A stretch of 64,000 bases of DNA from Erinaceus europaeus (Eukaryota; Chordata; Mammalia; Eulipotyphla; Erinaceidae), in assembly GCF_950295315.1 (NCBI RefSeq), contig NC_080166.1:96787141-96851140 (forward strand). Reading direction: 5' to 3'. A program made the translations under genes and the position numbers. The notes below the pieces were generated by a model, which saw only the letters and a list, made by a program, of their open reading frames with translations, did no database searches and was not told where the DNA came from. Below are positions 11,801 through 24,190 of the stretch, piece after piece. The first letter of the stretch is position 1. The number at the start of each line of letters is the position of its first letter.

Positions 11801-13155
11801 AAAGGGAAGAGGGAGTGATGGAGGAGGAGAAGAAGAAAAAGGCATCATAATGATGTCAACTGCCAATTAAATGCTATGAAACAGAGAAATTTAGGATTCA
11901 CCCAACATAATTTTGAATGACAAAGGAAGGAAAATACGCTTGGATAATTTGTTAAACAGATTGGCAATGATTAACAAAGCAACAAGAATGGGTAGAGTAG
12001 AGTGCCCACCAGAAACAAGTCAAAAGTGAGAGCTCTGGTGAGTGCTTTAGTCTAGGTGTGGGCAGGCCCTGCTCCCATTGTCCCAGATAAGCATTCAGCT
12101 CTGTGCTTTGAACATAGCCTTTCTTGAAAAGCCTGACTTGAATTAGGATGATAAAAGCTCACCTAGATCAAAGTGCATATGCAAAATCTATATAAAGTCA
12201 AAAATACCTTTATATATTTTTAAGAACTTTTAATCAATCCTAGTTTTCTTATGCCTTTTCTGCAAGCCATTGTTATTCAAGAACTATGAGAAGTAAAAGT
12301 CATTGAGGAAAGAGCTCACCCAATTTTTGCTTGAAGATGAGTTATATTTGTTTAACAACAGAAATTCGAAGGACATCAGATGTTTCCTCATCTGTGTTCT
12401 ATACATGCATGAGTTGAAAGTTGGGATAAACATTTTTTAAGCTCAGCAAATTTCCCCCTCTGAGTTGGCCAGATGTTACAGCTAAACACTAAGCTGGTGG
12501 TTAGTAATCAGCCCCTTCTTTGATGGTAATCAGTTTTTACTGATCAGGAAAAGAGTGTTTCCAATAATTCTCCTTCATTTGTGAAATGAAGTATACACTT
12601 CATTTGCATCAGCTATACATTGGAGCAAACGTTTCCCATTTGCTTGTAAAAATAAAGACTCAACAGTCATTCCACAAATGGGCAAAATGGGATTATTTTA
12701 GCTACAGAGTCCAACTAATTTTGATTGAAAATATTTTTCTGACAGGGAAAGATTCCAAAAATATTTTTACTTTGAAGCAATATATGCTACGTTATAAGTA
12801 CAAACAAAAAGGGGGGGGGAGATGATTCTGAAGACAGAAAAAGAAATACAAGTTAATCTCTCTCATTTTAAGATGCTGTGGTCTAAAACTACAGCTCATA
12901 TTGTTTTACTTTTTTTCCATAAGAAATGATTTTTCTGGTGCAGGACTTGTTGCTTTTTCATGGTGCATTAAATAGAAACTCTGAGTAAGCTCTAAATACA
13001 GCTGCTGCTGTTTTGATAAACAGCTGAAATTATCTTAAAAAAGAGCACCTTCCTCATGGTGCATCTCTTTGGGAAATAGCTTCTCTGTGTATAATGCTTA
13101 GCAATCTGATCACTAAAGAAAGTAACAATTATAGTCCTGAGAATTAATGTTCAAG
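11801..13155. other. Unassigned DNA, possible conserved noncoding stretch
   Basis: Repeat-free to the eye. The part at about 12940-13110 has mixed composition with TAAT, GCTGCTGCTG and cagctg words and no repeat signature, which is how conserved noncoding elements often look. This is only an impression. Confidence 0.4.
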
Positions 13156-13157
13156 AA

Positions 13158-13316
13158 ATGGTTAAAAAAAAAGCCACAGTTATTTCAGTAGGTAGACTGT
13201 ACACCTTACCTTCCAAGAGTCTTCAGGTTTGAGTCCTGCTACCACATGTAAGCACCATGGACAGTCCAGAGGGAACTCATGGATAGTAGAGGGGTGCTTT
13301 GATCTCTCTCTCTCTT
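13158..13316 (+). mobile_element. Diverged tRNA-type SINE (other)
   Basis: tcagtaggtagactgtac and caggtttgagtcctgctacc look like decayed A and B boxes. A ccacatg...gcaccatgga body and a ctctctctctct end before a short A-rich tail follow. Confidence 0.5.
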
Positions 13317-13329
13317 AAATGATGATTAT

Positions 13330-13510
13330 TATTACCTCTATTTAGTGAATAGAAACAGCCAGAAATCTAGAGGGCATGGGGAGATAGAGAGGGAGAGAGA
13401 CAGAGAGACACCTGCAGCACTGTTTCACTACTTGCAAAGCTTTCCCCCTACAGCTGGGGGTCTGTAACTTGAACCCAGGTCCTTGTGCATTGTAACATGT
13501 GTGCTCACCT
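13330..13510 (-). mobile_element. Group B SINE
   Basis: Reverse complement order is clear: aacagccagaaat, gagagacagagagacacctg, cactgtttcactacttgc, aaagctttccccct, aacttgaacccagg, gcattgtaacatgtgtgctc. It abuts the preceding forward SINE almost tail to tail. Confidence 0.85.
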
Positions 13511-13528
13511 TCTGGTTCTCTATCTGTC

Positions 13529-13560
13529 TTTCTTCCTTTCTTTCTTTCTTTCTTTCTACC
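13529..13560. repeat. (TTTC)n short tract
   Basis: About seven tttc units with ttcc variants. Confidence 0.7.
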
Positions 13561-15160
13561 TATCCCTCTCTATTAGTACATAGAAATTGGAAAAAAAAAT
13601 TGCCACAGAGAGGCCACTTAGTAGTATTACAGTACAAACATGAGGTTCTCAATTTATTACCCACTGCATATCCCATGAAAAAAAATAGAAGACATGATAT
13701 CAACCAAAGTTCTAGGACACTCAACCCAATGTCACCATGTCACCTCATGTCACCACCCAAGAGGAAAAAAGCAGTGTATTCTGGAGATGCAAAATTTGTT
13801 TTGAATCCACCAGAGGTGTCCACAGAACTAAAATAATATGAGCCAAAAGCAATGGCTACATTGTGCCAGCGTATAATTATATATTATTTGGTCTTATGAT
13901 CAGCTTAAGGAAATAATGAAATATATGTGGTCTAGCTCCAAGAGAATGAAATCAGTCCCATGAAACAGTGTTTGATAGGATTATGTTAACAAAATGTGCA
14001 AAAGCGGAGTTTCTACTGTGATTGCCTTATGAAAGATTCTTCAATAGTTTAAACGGTGATCTGACAAGGAAAATGCTTACAGTTTCTCTATGGTTTATCA
14101 TTCCTCCTCTTTCCCCAATAAGTCCATTTAAAATAGTCTTCCTTGGGTAAAATGCAATATATTCCCAAAACTCCTTAATGTTATGGAATTGATTAACTTG
14201 ACTTTTTAATAAAGGTAAAGTTCAGCTCTTTCAACTTATACTCAGAAGATCCACTATGAATTGCAGAACCCCAGTCATACTTTCAAGTACTCAATAGCCT
14301 TTCACAAGTCTCCTTTACACTCACCCTCCCCCCCCTTTTTTGTGAAAATAGGGCTTGGTTTTATTGATCCATTTGCTAAATGATGATCTAAAAGTAATTG
14401 TCACAACAAAAAGATTTAGAGGGAAAATGCTAGAACCTAAGCAACTTTAAACAGAGCTTTTTCCTCTTGTAAATTGTCCTTAGTCCTCACCAAAGCCATA
14501 GAACTAGCCACCATGTGACTTGAGTGAGGTATCAAGGGAGCAGGGACCTACCTGTTGGTTAATGTTCCTATCAAAATTTGGGTTTACAATTTAACCCCGT
14601 ACCTATAAGACTGTTTCCAGTATGCTATCTGAATTTTCCTCAAACATATCTGTGTTATGGAGAGGGGGAGAAGACTGTGGGTAGCCATAGCTACCACGTT
14701 TTTATGTCTTGACCTTTGATATGGGAGAGACTATCAGTAAGCTTCTGATAAACAGCAGTCATCCATATGCTGAGTTTAAGTCTACTATCTTTAGATTCAG
14801 TTAAATCATTTACCTCACAGTTTGTTTTACTTCCAGCCCAAACTTATCTTTTTATATCTGAAATTCTTGATACTTTGTAAACCTTGCTAATAAAAGGACC
14901 ATGGCCCGAGTGGAGGAACTTTTGCTGGTCTGCATTCAGACTTATGATGTTGTAGGTTCAGGGAAGGTCACCTCCTGGATCTTAGAAGTAGAATTCTCTG
15001 ATCTGTCTGAATAACCATTTGGGAATCCTGTGTCTCTAGCAACAACAATGCAACAGGGACCATGTAAGAATTTCAGTCACTTAAGGGCTCACTTGTCACT
15101 GATCTGAAATTCTAATCATTCAGGATTCAGGATTGCATTTGGAAAAAGAAGCAAAGTTTG
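13561..15160. other. Unassigned DNA
   Basis: No recognisable exon or repeat. The 117-codon open frame starting in the preceding repeat (13483-13836) shows no domain. Confidence 0.5.
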
Positions 15161-15162
15161 TA

Positions 15163-15290
15163 GTCTGGGAGGTGGCACAACAGATAAGGTGCTAGACTCT
15201 CAAACATGAGATCCTGAGTTTGATCTTCAGCAGCACATGTGCCAGAGTGATATCTGGTTCCTTCTCTCTCCTCCTCTCCCTTTCATTAAA

Positions 15291-15292
<2 letters not shown>
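15163..15292 (+). mobile_element. Group C SINE
   Basis: gtctgggaggtggcac, tagactctcaaacatgagat, cctgagtttgatcttcagca and gtgccagagtgatatctgg run straight into a TG repeat in place of an A-tail. Confidence 0.85.

Positions 15293-15343
<51 letters not shown>
15293..15343. repeat. (TG)n microsatellite at a SINE 3' end
   Basis: About 25 uninterrupted TG units directly after the SINE body, where the A-tail would normally be. Confidence 0.97.
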
Positions 15344-15344
<1 letters not shown>

Positions 15345-15412
15345 AAACATATGTGTGTATACATAGATTCAAAGTTTCAAAAATATTGATACTCCTTTTC
15401 CACCATCATATC

Positions 15413-15699
15413 AAAAAGTTAACTTTCAGGGAGTCGAGCTGTAGCGCAGCAGGTTAAGCACAGGTTGCGCAAAGCTCAAGGACCATCATAAGGATCCCAG
15501 CTTGACTCCCGGCTCCCTATCTGCAGGGGAGTTGCTTCACAAGTGGTGAAGCAGGTCTGCAGGTGTCTATCTTTCTCTCCTCCTCTCAGTCTTCCCCTAC
15601 TCTCTCCATTTCTCTTTGTCCTATCCAACAACACCGGGCAACAACAAAACAACAAGGCAACAAAAGGAAATAAATATAAAAAAAAAGTTAACTTTCAGG
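15413..15699 (+). mobile_element. Group A SINE with 18-bp TSD
   Basis: The element at 15431-15681 lies between two copies of aaaaagttaactttcagg (15413-15430 and 15682-15699). Pol III A box (gtagcgcagcaggtt) and B box (agcttgactcc, one change from ggttcgaatcc type) are present. The perfect TSD shows a young insertion. Confidence 0.95.
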
Positions 15700-17427
15700 A
15701 AAAGTGATACAACTTGAGAGAAAAGGCTCATGTTATTCTTAGAGGAGCAGGTCCATTTCATGAATTGGCAGTTCTCTAGACAGGGATAATAGCAATGATT
15801 TCACATTTAAGAGGTTGGCACTAAAATCAGAGAAGACTCCTTGGGGATTCATTAATTGTTCTGTATCTCTGTATCTCCAGGGTACCATATAATTCACCAT
15901 TGCAAATTTTTATAAAATGGGACCATAATTATCCCCGAAAGATTAACATGCACTAAGTGTAATGTGTGTAACCTGAGGCATATATTAATTTGGCGGGAAA
16001 GATTTGTCTTCTCAATATGATTCCACCTCCCTGACATGTGAATAGAAATATTAAGCTGTATTCATCTCGCTTATTTTTTCAAGTCTATAACTTAAATAGC
16101 ATATATTGATGAAGGGGGGAAATATAGTTTTATCTTACACATCTAGTTGAAAAATTCTAAAGTGTGCAACCACTTTTTAGAGCATCTTCATAAACTGTGA
16201 TACATGTTTGCATGCATTTGTAAGCATTGCAATCTCTAATACTTTAAAGCAAGTTGTCCTTACAAAGAAGATAAAAGATTTATGATGAAAAGATACCTTG
16301 GCATTTCATTACTTTCAAATGGTTTCATAAAAATATCATGGCCAATAGCCTTAAAAATGAATATATCTATCTTAGCTATACAGAGCTAGTAAGGCATATC
16401 TAAATGGATTTAGAAACACATGCTAGTCACTCTTTTTTAAATCTTCTATTAGCTTCTTTTGAATGACTTGACTTTAAACTTGCAGGACTAGATTTTTTTC
16501 TAACTATTGCTCTTTTGACTTTAGCCTTGCCCACTTTAATCACTAACTCCACATAATGGCATTGCTAACATAGATTTTTCATATACATGATTATAACTGG
16601 CTGGTGGTATGTAGTATGTGTGTCTATGTTTATTTCTCTTACACATAATACTAACATATGCTCAAAAAAAGAACAACTAACAGCCCAAAGAATTTCAAAT
16701 TTTGTTGGTTCATCAGTGGTGCTAATTAGTTTGACCCTAAAAGATAGCAACCAGATCCTCTGCTGTGGTTTGAAAAATGGTTCACAACTAGCAAGGTTAA
16801 TTTTGAAAACTAACTTACCTAAGAAATCATTAAAAAGGCACGCTAGAAACTAGGTAAGATGACGTGTGATAAAATATTATAAACACATAAAATCTTAAAA
16901 CTGCAATTTATCATTCAACATGACAAAGACATTATTTTGGAAAAACTGAAACGTTCTGATTTATTGAGCAGAGGGGATTTCTACTTTGAAAGGTCCTAGG
17001 GGTTAAGCTTTGGAGTACAAACTAAAGAGGTACTGGTATACCTGAAAAAGACAAAGCAGCCTCACTGGGATTTATGTGGTTAGATGAATGATCAAGGCAG
17101 AATCTATTGAGATAGCTTAATGGATTGAATAACTACCACATAGGACTAAAGGCCAATGGCCCCATTTACACATTGCTATGTACATGCTATACAGACATTC
17201 TATGGGATAAAGCCTCTTAGAAAATGTGTGAAAGATGTTCATAGAATGAGATAAAGGACAGGCTTGCAGAGTTTCAGTGGACTGTGTCATGAAAGGTAAA
17301 AGAGATAAAGACTTGAACAAGTATTCCAAAATCACAAATATTTTTTGAGAGAAAACACGAGGTCTACAAGAACATCTAACCTTAGGCAGCATGGTACGAG
17401 GAGAAATTTGATAGGCTTCTAATTATA
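15700..17427. other. Unassigned AT-rich DNA
   Basis: No repeat or coding segment recognised. Opposing open frames at 16565-16853 lack domains. Confidence 0.5.
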
Positions 17428-17774
17428 GAAATTAAAGGACGGGGGAGTTGGGCAGTAGCGCAGCAGATTAAGTGCATGTGGTGCAAAGCGTTAATGGACC
17501 AGCGTAAGGAGCCCACTTCGAGCCCCTGGTTCCCCACCTGCAGGGAAGTCGCTTCACAGGTGGTGAAGCAGGTCTGCAGGTGTCTATCTTTCTCCCCCAC
17601 CTCTTTGTCTCCCCCTCCTCTCTCCACTTCTCTAGGTCCTATCCAACAACGACAACATCAATAACAACAATAATAACTACAACAATAAAACAAGGGCAAC
17701 AAAAGAAAACAAATAAAATAAACATGAAAAAAAGAAAAGTTTTAAAAAATATAGAAAAAAGGAAATTAAAGGAC
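17428..17774 (+). mobile_element. Group A SINE with 13-bp TSD
   Basis: The element spans 17441-17761 between two copies of gaaattaaaggac (17428-17440 and 17762-17774). The head gtagcgcagcagattaagtg and B-box-side cttcgagcccctgg are readable. The 3' tail is long and A-rich with aaagaaaa variants. Confidence 0.95.
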
Positions 17775-17929
17775 AACTCATCAAATAAATCTCATGGAAA
17801 ATCATGGGTCTTAGGAGGGAATGAGTATGCAAGATATTTTCCTTTTTAATTAGGAAAATAGTAATTTCAATTCCGTTGTTGTCACATGGATACAATTCCT
17901 TATCTTTCTGTGATAAGTGTTTGCACACT

Positions 17930-18060
17930 ACACCCACCACCAACTTAGGTCCACCTCCTCAGTACCCACTCACTCCCACACTTCCTATTCTCCCCCAATT
18001 TCCCACCCACCCCTGTCCTTGCCTTGCTGCAACAGATCACACCTAGTCCAAGTTTCCATT
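17930..18060. other. C-rich low-complexity stretch
   Basis: Strongly C/T-biased top strand (cccaccacc, ccccaatttcccaccc). It may be the reverse of an old L1 3' UTR G-rich tract, but I cannot place it. Confidence 0.35.
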
Positions 18061-18064
18061 GCCT

Positions 18065-18200
18065 CATCTTGGATTGAATTTGAGGGAATTATGCTGTGAC
18101 AAGCCAGGAAGAGACAGATAAATACCATATGACCTCACTTATAGATGGAACTTAACAACCAAGGAAAGAAAGGCAAAACACAGGCAGTAAGATATTTTCA
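18065..18200 (+). mobile_element. Old L1 3' end fragment
   Basis: gagggaattatgctgtgaca, agataaataccatatgacct and cacttatagatggaactta follow the stereotyped sequence just after L1 ORF2 (compare 7510-7560). It is diverged and lacks a clear tail. Confidence 0.55.
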
Positions 18201-19800
18201 CAGACTCTACTTGAAATTTTTATCACATAGAAGAGTTTGTTTCTTGACAATTCCTTGAATGACACCTGATTGTAATGCTACAACTCTCCAAGAGAGCTGA
18301 GCTGTGTTAACACCTGGGAGGTTACTCAAAGTCCTACCAGGTGGGAAGTCAGAATCACTCCTGGACTGCATTCCAAGAAATCCATCTACACAGTAAAAAA
18401 AAAAAAAATCTTCTAAATTTTGTCCTTCTGTTTTTAGGCTGTGTGGTGTGACGCATGATCAGTGAACTGTGCTATATTTTGCCTTGCATATCAATCAAGG
18501 AGTTCAACTGATTAGGAAGCAAAGTCTTTTTGCTTACCAATAAGTGCACAGGCATCACTAAGGAGCCATCTTACTTCTAATGACCTTCAGAGTGTCTGCA
18601 TCATGTTGGCATTTACACCCACCAGTAAATTACAGAAGTAATCAATAGCATAGTAAAACTGTCGAGTCCTAGTATATCAGAGTGACTCTAAATTAATAGT
18701 TGTTCTTTATTGATTATCCTATCACGAAAGTGGAGAATTTGGGAAATAACTGACTGCCTGAGTTCCAGTCAAGTTATTGAGAAATGAAAAGTATAAAGCA
18801 CTCCAGCTAACTGGGCCTCCAATATAAATCTTTTCCAAGGTGTAGTCTATTACTCACAGCTTGTCACTCTTACCTCAGCTGAAGGATTTATGCAATGTCT
18901 GCTGGCACAGGGGCAATCTACCATAATTACCTATGCTCAGAATTGCTCTCAAATAGCACAAATGGTGGGTGACAGTTATGAATCACAATTAGCATGGTCA
19001 CCGGTCATGCAAGGAGTAAACTGATCTGCATTTTCTCTGTATACTAGCACAACAGGAGCTGACTTAGAAAGATAATATGAATTTATCCCTAAATGTTGGT
19101 TATGTCACTGTGCACTTGCATAATATTTCTGAAAAAAATCTCCTTTTTTTCCCCACTTAAAGGTGACAGCCAAGTCAAGCACAACCTTTCATTTTTCATT
19201 TTTACTTTCTACTATTCTATACATCTGCTTTTATGCATAGTGGTTTTCTCTTCCTTTCCTTATATATTGCTCCAGAACCTTCTGCATCATGATTACAGCT
19301 CCAACCTGAGCAGATACCTCCTATCCCTAGAGTCTTGCATTTACAGTGACCACAGGTCAACAAGCATTTATCGACTCACAGTAACTCTGACCAAAGGATC
19401 CCCAAGAGACTAGTCCTTCAGCTTCCAAACCAGACACCAGGAGATATACTAACAGCAAAATGTCTCAATGTCAGAGGTTACATGGTTTCATTCCTGCATT
19501 AGGCTGTTGCACATTTCTAAGGACTAACGAAGGAAACATCTCAAATGTGTTGTCTTTTTGGCCAGTGCAGTAATATTGTCTTTAATAAGTGTCCTTGGCA
19601 AGAGGTACACAGAAGAAGGAAAAGAAAAATGAGTTGTCCTAAATTAGAACCAAAGGTTAGAAAGAGAATATTCCTGTAAACTGAAGATGTACCTCTGTGT
19701 GTAAGTTTTTATTCCATTAATGAATTAAATTGTAAGCTGTGCTTACACAAATGTTTGCTGTATTTTACATACAAGAGACATTAAACAGATCTTTAAAATT
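18201..19800. other. Unassigned DNA
   Basis: A run of 13 A at about 18396-18408 may be a tail remnant. The 106-codon open frame at 19093-19413 has no recognisable domain. Confidence 0.45.
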
Positions 19801-19804
19801 AGAG

Positions 19805-20000
19805 AGTACAGGGGCCAAGTGGTAGTAGGCTTTTTTGAATGAACACAATGCATGGGCAAGAACCGGAGTTCAAGTCCCCGGTCCTTACCTTCAGGGAGGG
19901 AAGCTCCAGGAGCAGTGAGTCACTATTGCTGGTATCTCGTTCCCTCTTCCTCTCTACCTCCACTTTCTCTTTCAATTTCACCTTCTATCAACTTAATATA
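19805..20000 (+). mobile_element. Diverged group B SINE
   Basis: ggggccaagtggtagtaggc, gagttcaagtccccggtcc (good B box) and gcagtgagtcactattgctg, then a CT-rich body and an AT-rich tail (atatatatattaaataatt). Confidence 0.75.
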
Positions 20001-20820
20001 TATATTAAATAATTAAATATTTTTAAAATCTACTGTTTAATATAAAATTATTTGTTGTCAATTTTACTACTGCATGCATTTTCAACTGTCTTCAAATGAA
20101 TAGTTTTTTTTTTTTCAAAAAGAAAGAAAGCCAGGGGAGAAAGAGGTTAATGAAAATGCAATACATATTCCAAAAGTTTAAAATGACTCTTTTTAAAAAC
20201 TTTACGAAAGTAATAATGCTCATATATGGAAGACTAATCCCATGCTGTAAACATAATCACTGTTGACACGAAAGGAATACGACTTTGTCTTTGAAATGAT
20301 CATATCCTATGTGAAGAAGCACTTAAGAACAATAGTAACAATTTACATATTTTAGTGCTTTTCATTTCAATGATTTTTCATGGTTCTTTGCAAACATTAA
20401 AGGATGCTGAGCAATTTCCACTGAAGAGCATATGTAACTAAAAGGAACAGAAAAAGCAGGTCATATATCCAGTGAGGAGATGGCATGCAATCTTTTGCTG
20501 GAAGTTGGAATTGAATGCAGGAGAAAGCACATCAAGAACTGGCAGAATAATTTGCTCCAGCACATATACCTACAAAGAAAGCATTTCACTGAGAAACGAG
20601 TCTTTGTGGTAATTGGCCGGGCATTTGTTGAGAATAGGATAGCCATGGTCTTTCTTCTATCTCCAGTTGTTTTGAGGTATAATTAACAGAAAAGAAAAAA
20701 ACAAAACAAAACAAAACCATGTGACATTCAAATTGTACAAAGTGACAGTTTTACATATGTATATGTCTGTGAAGAAATTCCCATAATGAGTTAATAATTA
20801 ATATACTCATCACAACTCTT
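20001..20820. other. Unassigned DNA
   Basis: T-run at 20105-20116 and an (AAAAC)n patch at 20690-20716. Nothing else recognised. Confidence 0.45.
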
Positions 20821-20827
20821 ATATTTA

Positions 20828-20985
20828 AAGTATTTATTTTATTTAGTTCATGAGCTACAGGAAGTATGGGTGGAGAAGGGGAGGACCAGTGTAGCACTAT
20901 GGCATGTTAGGTACTGGGAACTGAACTCAGGATCTCATGCCTGCAAGTCCAAAGTTCTACCACTGTACCACCACCAGGGCTGTCA
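20828..20985 (-). mobile_element. Diverged group C SINE
   Basis: Reverse order: tatttattttatttag tail, gggaactgaactcaggatct (B box), catgcctgcaagtccaaag, taccactgtaccacc. Confidence 0.7.
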
Positions 20986-21092
20986 CAATATTTAATAACC
21001 TTTTATTATTCCAGAGAACACTAAAGTTTTGCTCTCAGATTTTAATTATACAATACAGTGTTTTAACTACTGTCACCATGTTACATATTATA

Positions 21093-21094
<2 letters not shown>

Positions 21095-21131
<37 letters not shown>
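21095..21131. repeat. (TG)n microsatellite
   Basis: About 18 perfect TG units. Confidence 0.97.
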
Positions 21132-21133
<2 letters not shown>

Positions 21134-21145
21134 TTCTTGTATTTC

Positions 21146-21214
21146 TTAAGAAGGAGGAAAGGAAGGGGAGGGTGGAAAGGAGGAAGAAGAAGAGGAGGAA
21201 GAAGAGGAAGAAGA
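21146..21214. repeat. Purine-only GA/GGA tract
   Basis: Almost 70 bases of near-pure A/G on the top strand (aagaagaagaggaggaag type). It reads as Arg/Gly or Glu/Lys-rich open frames that are not genes. Confidence 0.9.
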
Positions 21215-21215
21215 A

Positions 21216-21774
21216 GACATAGAATTTTCAGATATTAGGGCACAGGAGGAAAGCCTGAGTCTTGCTCGGTCCACAGTCCATACCCAGGTTCTACTACACC
21301 TCATGTTCGAGATGAGTTATCTTGTCATAGCAGTTTCCTATGAATCAAACAACACTTCCTTAAGGCAGTTTCTAAAAATGTTTTCTTTCTATTTCTTGGC
21401 TGAGTCAAATCCTGTAGTTTTTTACATTGGCTACTAGTACTCAAGTATACAAAAGTATAGACTGTGAACAGAGAAAGACCTGGTCTCTTACTTGCTTTTT
21501 TTTTTTTTCTGGAATTTTCCTACCCCTAGAAGAGTCATACAACAAAGTAGTCAAGTGCCAGGCTGTCATCCTGCCCTTGGCCCCAATGTGAACCCTGTAG
21601 CTTCTAGTTATTTGTTACTATATCAGTCTTAGCATTTTCATGAATAAAATGGGGATGAAGCACCTGTCTCTAAAGGACAAAACTCTAGGCAACTTGGAAA
21701 ACAGTTTCCTAAATTGTGTTGTCTGAACACAACACTAATCTACAAACTTCTAGGGGGCTCCACAGAGAGGACTC
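21216..21774. other. Unassigned DNA
   Basis: No repeat family recognised apart from a T-run at 21498-21510. Confidence 0.45.
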
Positions 21775-21932
21775 ACACTGGAGTTCTGATTTCTGCAAAG
21801 CCATCCTTGGGATGATACAACATAGGAGTCTCTGGGTCACAGGGAATGAATGACCCTTCAAAATCTACTTAAAGGTCTCCCTGTATTGTATCATCCCAAG
21901 GATGGCTTTGCAGGAGTCAGAACTTCAGTGTC
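21775..21932. repeat. Long imperfect inverted repeat, 28-bp perfect core
   Basis: The left core at 21793-21820 is the exact reverse complement of 21886-21913: ctgcaaagccatccttggga on one arm, tcccaaggatggctttgcag on the other. The arms extend outward with mismatches (cactggagttctga versus tcagaacttcagtg) to about 58 bases each. The internal loop between cores is 65 bases. It contains no SINE box and no TA-flanked terminal inverted repeat that I recognise. Confidence 0.93.
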
Positions 21933-21934
21933 TA

Positions 21935-22470
21935 TCAGGTTGCAAATAGTCACTGCTTAGTGTTGTAGGCACAGGGGCTCATGGGGTAGGCCAGAAACAA
22001 GGCAGAAAGCTAATAGTAGTCGGGAGAACTAGGTCCAGAAGTTTTAATCACTACATAGGGAATGACTCAGTGGCTTTTTCTTGATTCACAAATTAGAGGT
22101 ATCTGTCATAATACAAACATCTACCTGAAGGACAAGGGAGTCATAAAAGGATTCGGAGTAGAATCTTCACACTGTACAAAGTGCCACAGAGCAATTAGAG
22201 TATATTTTTACAAGCTCTATTAAGCCAGGGGTGGAAGCATAGTCTGGAAAACCAATTTTACATCCCTTCAGAAGTGCACTTGTTTATTTGCCTAGGGGAC
22301 AGTATTACTGCTCACAGTTTGCAGTATTTAATCTCCCTCTACCTATCAAGCCCTGAAAACAGAACTGTCAGCTTATCAGTGGCACGTTGAAAGCTCAAGT
22401 GCAGCAGGACAGACTGGGAGAAGAAAAGTGATCCAGAGCTCACTAATGTCTGCCTGGAACCCTCAGCACT
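21935..22470. other. Unassigned DNA
   Basis: No repeat or coding segment recognised. Confidence 0.45.
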
Positions 22471-22472
22471 GG

Positions 22473-22546
22473 GGAGGGCTAGTTACACACACCCCCCCCA
22501 CACACACACGCGCACACACACACACACACACGCACAGGCACACACC
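22473..22546. repeat. Compound (CA)n repeat with a C-run
   Basis: acacac, ccccccccc, then CA units with cgcg interruptions, ending gcacaggcacacacc. Confidence 0.95.
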
Positions 22547-24025
22547 TTAAGTGTTCCTCTCAGTCCACTGCCTCACTCTCTGGCTAATCTTCAGTAAAGA
22601 ACAAACAAAACACTCCAGCACCATCTGGCCTACATGCACATTTCTGGAATTAAATGTTGATCAGTCAAGACCCAGTGCTCTGAGGTCAGGAGCTGGAGTG
22701 TGATCAATTCGTAATCACTGCCACGTGGTATTTGTGAAGGACCACTTCAGGGAGGTTTCAAAGCATCTTTCTGCTCTCTAGAAGAGGTGGACAGAGATTC
22801 AATCAGAGCTGGTTGTTCTTAGAGACCCATGAGAACAGGTGAAAATGAAAGATGGGAGCTATCTGTCATAATGACTATAAGGGCATCCAACATAGGTAAC
22901 TAAACCCCAGACAGTGAAGTCACACATTTGGCTCCACATGCTCAGAGCATCCTCCACTGGACAACCATGGTGGATCCCAGCTGGAATTCTCAGTGCATTC
23001 TCCATGAATAAGGTTGCAAAATTTAACATCCTTAAAATTTCCTGAGGATGCAAAAGGAAATTGAGACAGTACACTGGTAAACACATTCACATCTTCCTTT
23101 AGAAATGTGAGCTATTTTTTTTTCTGTCACAGAGAAAAAATAAATTTCTGACATAAAGTTGTTGGTGGAGCAAAAAGAAATAAGTTGAGAATTACTCTAG
23201 TGCATCTTTCTCCACCCAAAATGTTCTGTTGCTCTATAATGTGATTCTTGTAGATTTAAAAACAAAATCCCATTTTCCAAAACTCATCGCAGAATGCTGC
23301 ATATCACAGGTCCATCACGAACTATTTTCACACACAAAGAAATGTTTCTTTGAAAACACTACATGGCAAGTCATTGACTAGAATGGGTTAGTTTAAGAAA
23401 GTATAGTATATGAGAGAAACATTTTCAGCAAATATCCCCAATTTTGTTTTCCTCTTTCTTTAGCAGATATTATTTCTCCACTCCAAATTCCCATGGTCCT
23501 AAAACCCACCACAGACATGAAAAAATAAACAATGGTATAAATGCAAATTTTCCCTGAGGTCTCTGTTTTAACAACTAATAACCCTGCAGTTTAAATGAAT
23601 TTGAATAATTTCAAATGACACTAGGATTTTCTAGATCTTTGGTGTTCTTGCCACATAACCCATATTTACTTACTCTGCATTCCTACACCAGTAGAAATTT
23701 GGTGCTAACGTCCTCGACAGGTAGCAAAAATTATGGCCATCTTGCTGAAGAACCACCATGGTTGACAGAGTTTTCCTTAAAGTTCCACTGAAAGAGGACT
23801 TTACTCTCAAAGGAATTCTCATTCAAGAGAGCAGAGTACACTGCTTCTATATTGTAGTTGTTTCCATTTTTTAAAAAAACAAACTAAATTTCCTTCAAGA
23901 GGTGGCAAGAGAGGGAGAAAGAGAGGAAAATAAGAAAGAGAGAGTGAGACTCATATGTGCTATACGTAATGTAATCTCATGAGACAAAGCACAAGGACAC
24001 AAAAATGTAGGGCTGATTTAGGTAT
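22547..24025. other. Unassigned DNA, AG-rich patch near 23900-23950
   Basis: The AG-rich patch gagagggagaaagagagg may be a SINE remnant. No exon recognised. Confidence 0.45.
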
Positions 24026-24190
24026 AAAGAAATGATCCTCGTGGTCCAGGAGGTGGCACAGTGATAAAGCTTTGACTCTCAAGCATGAGGTCCTGAGTTC
24101 AACTCCCAGCAGCACAGGTGCCAGAGTGATGTCTGGTTCTTTTTCATGAATAAATAAATACAATCTTTAAAAAGAAAAGAAATGATCCTC
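24026..24190 (+). mobile_element. Group C SINE with 15-bp TSD
   Basis: The element at 24041-24175 lies between perfect copies of aaagaaatgatcctc (24026-24040 and 24176-24190). It starts gtggtccaggaggtggcac and has B box tgagttcaactcc. It is the cleanest group C copy here. Confidence 0.95.

Noticed and set aside
19093..19413. 106-codon open frame
   Set aside because: Hydrophobic, AT-driven translation without signal or domain logic, and unsupported by context.
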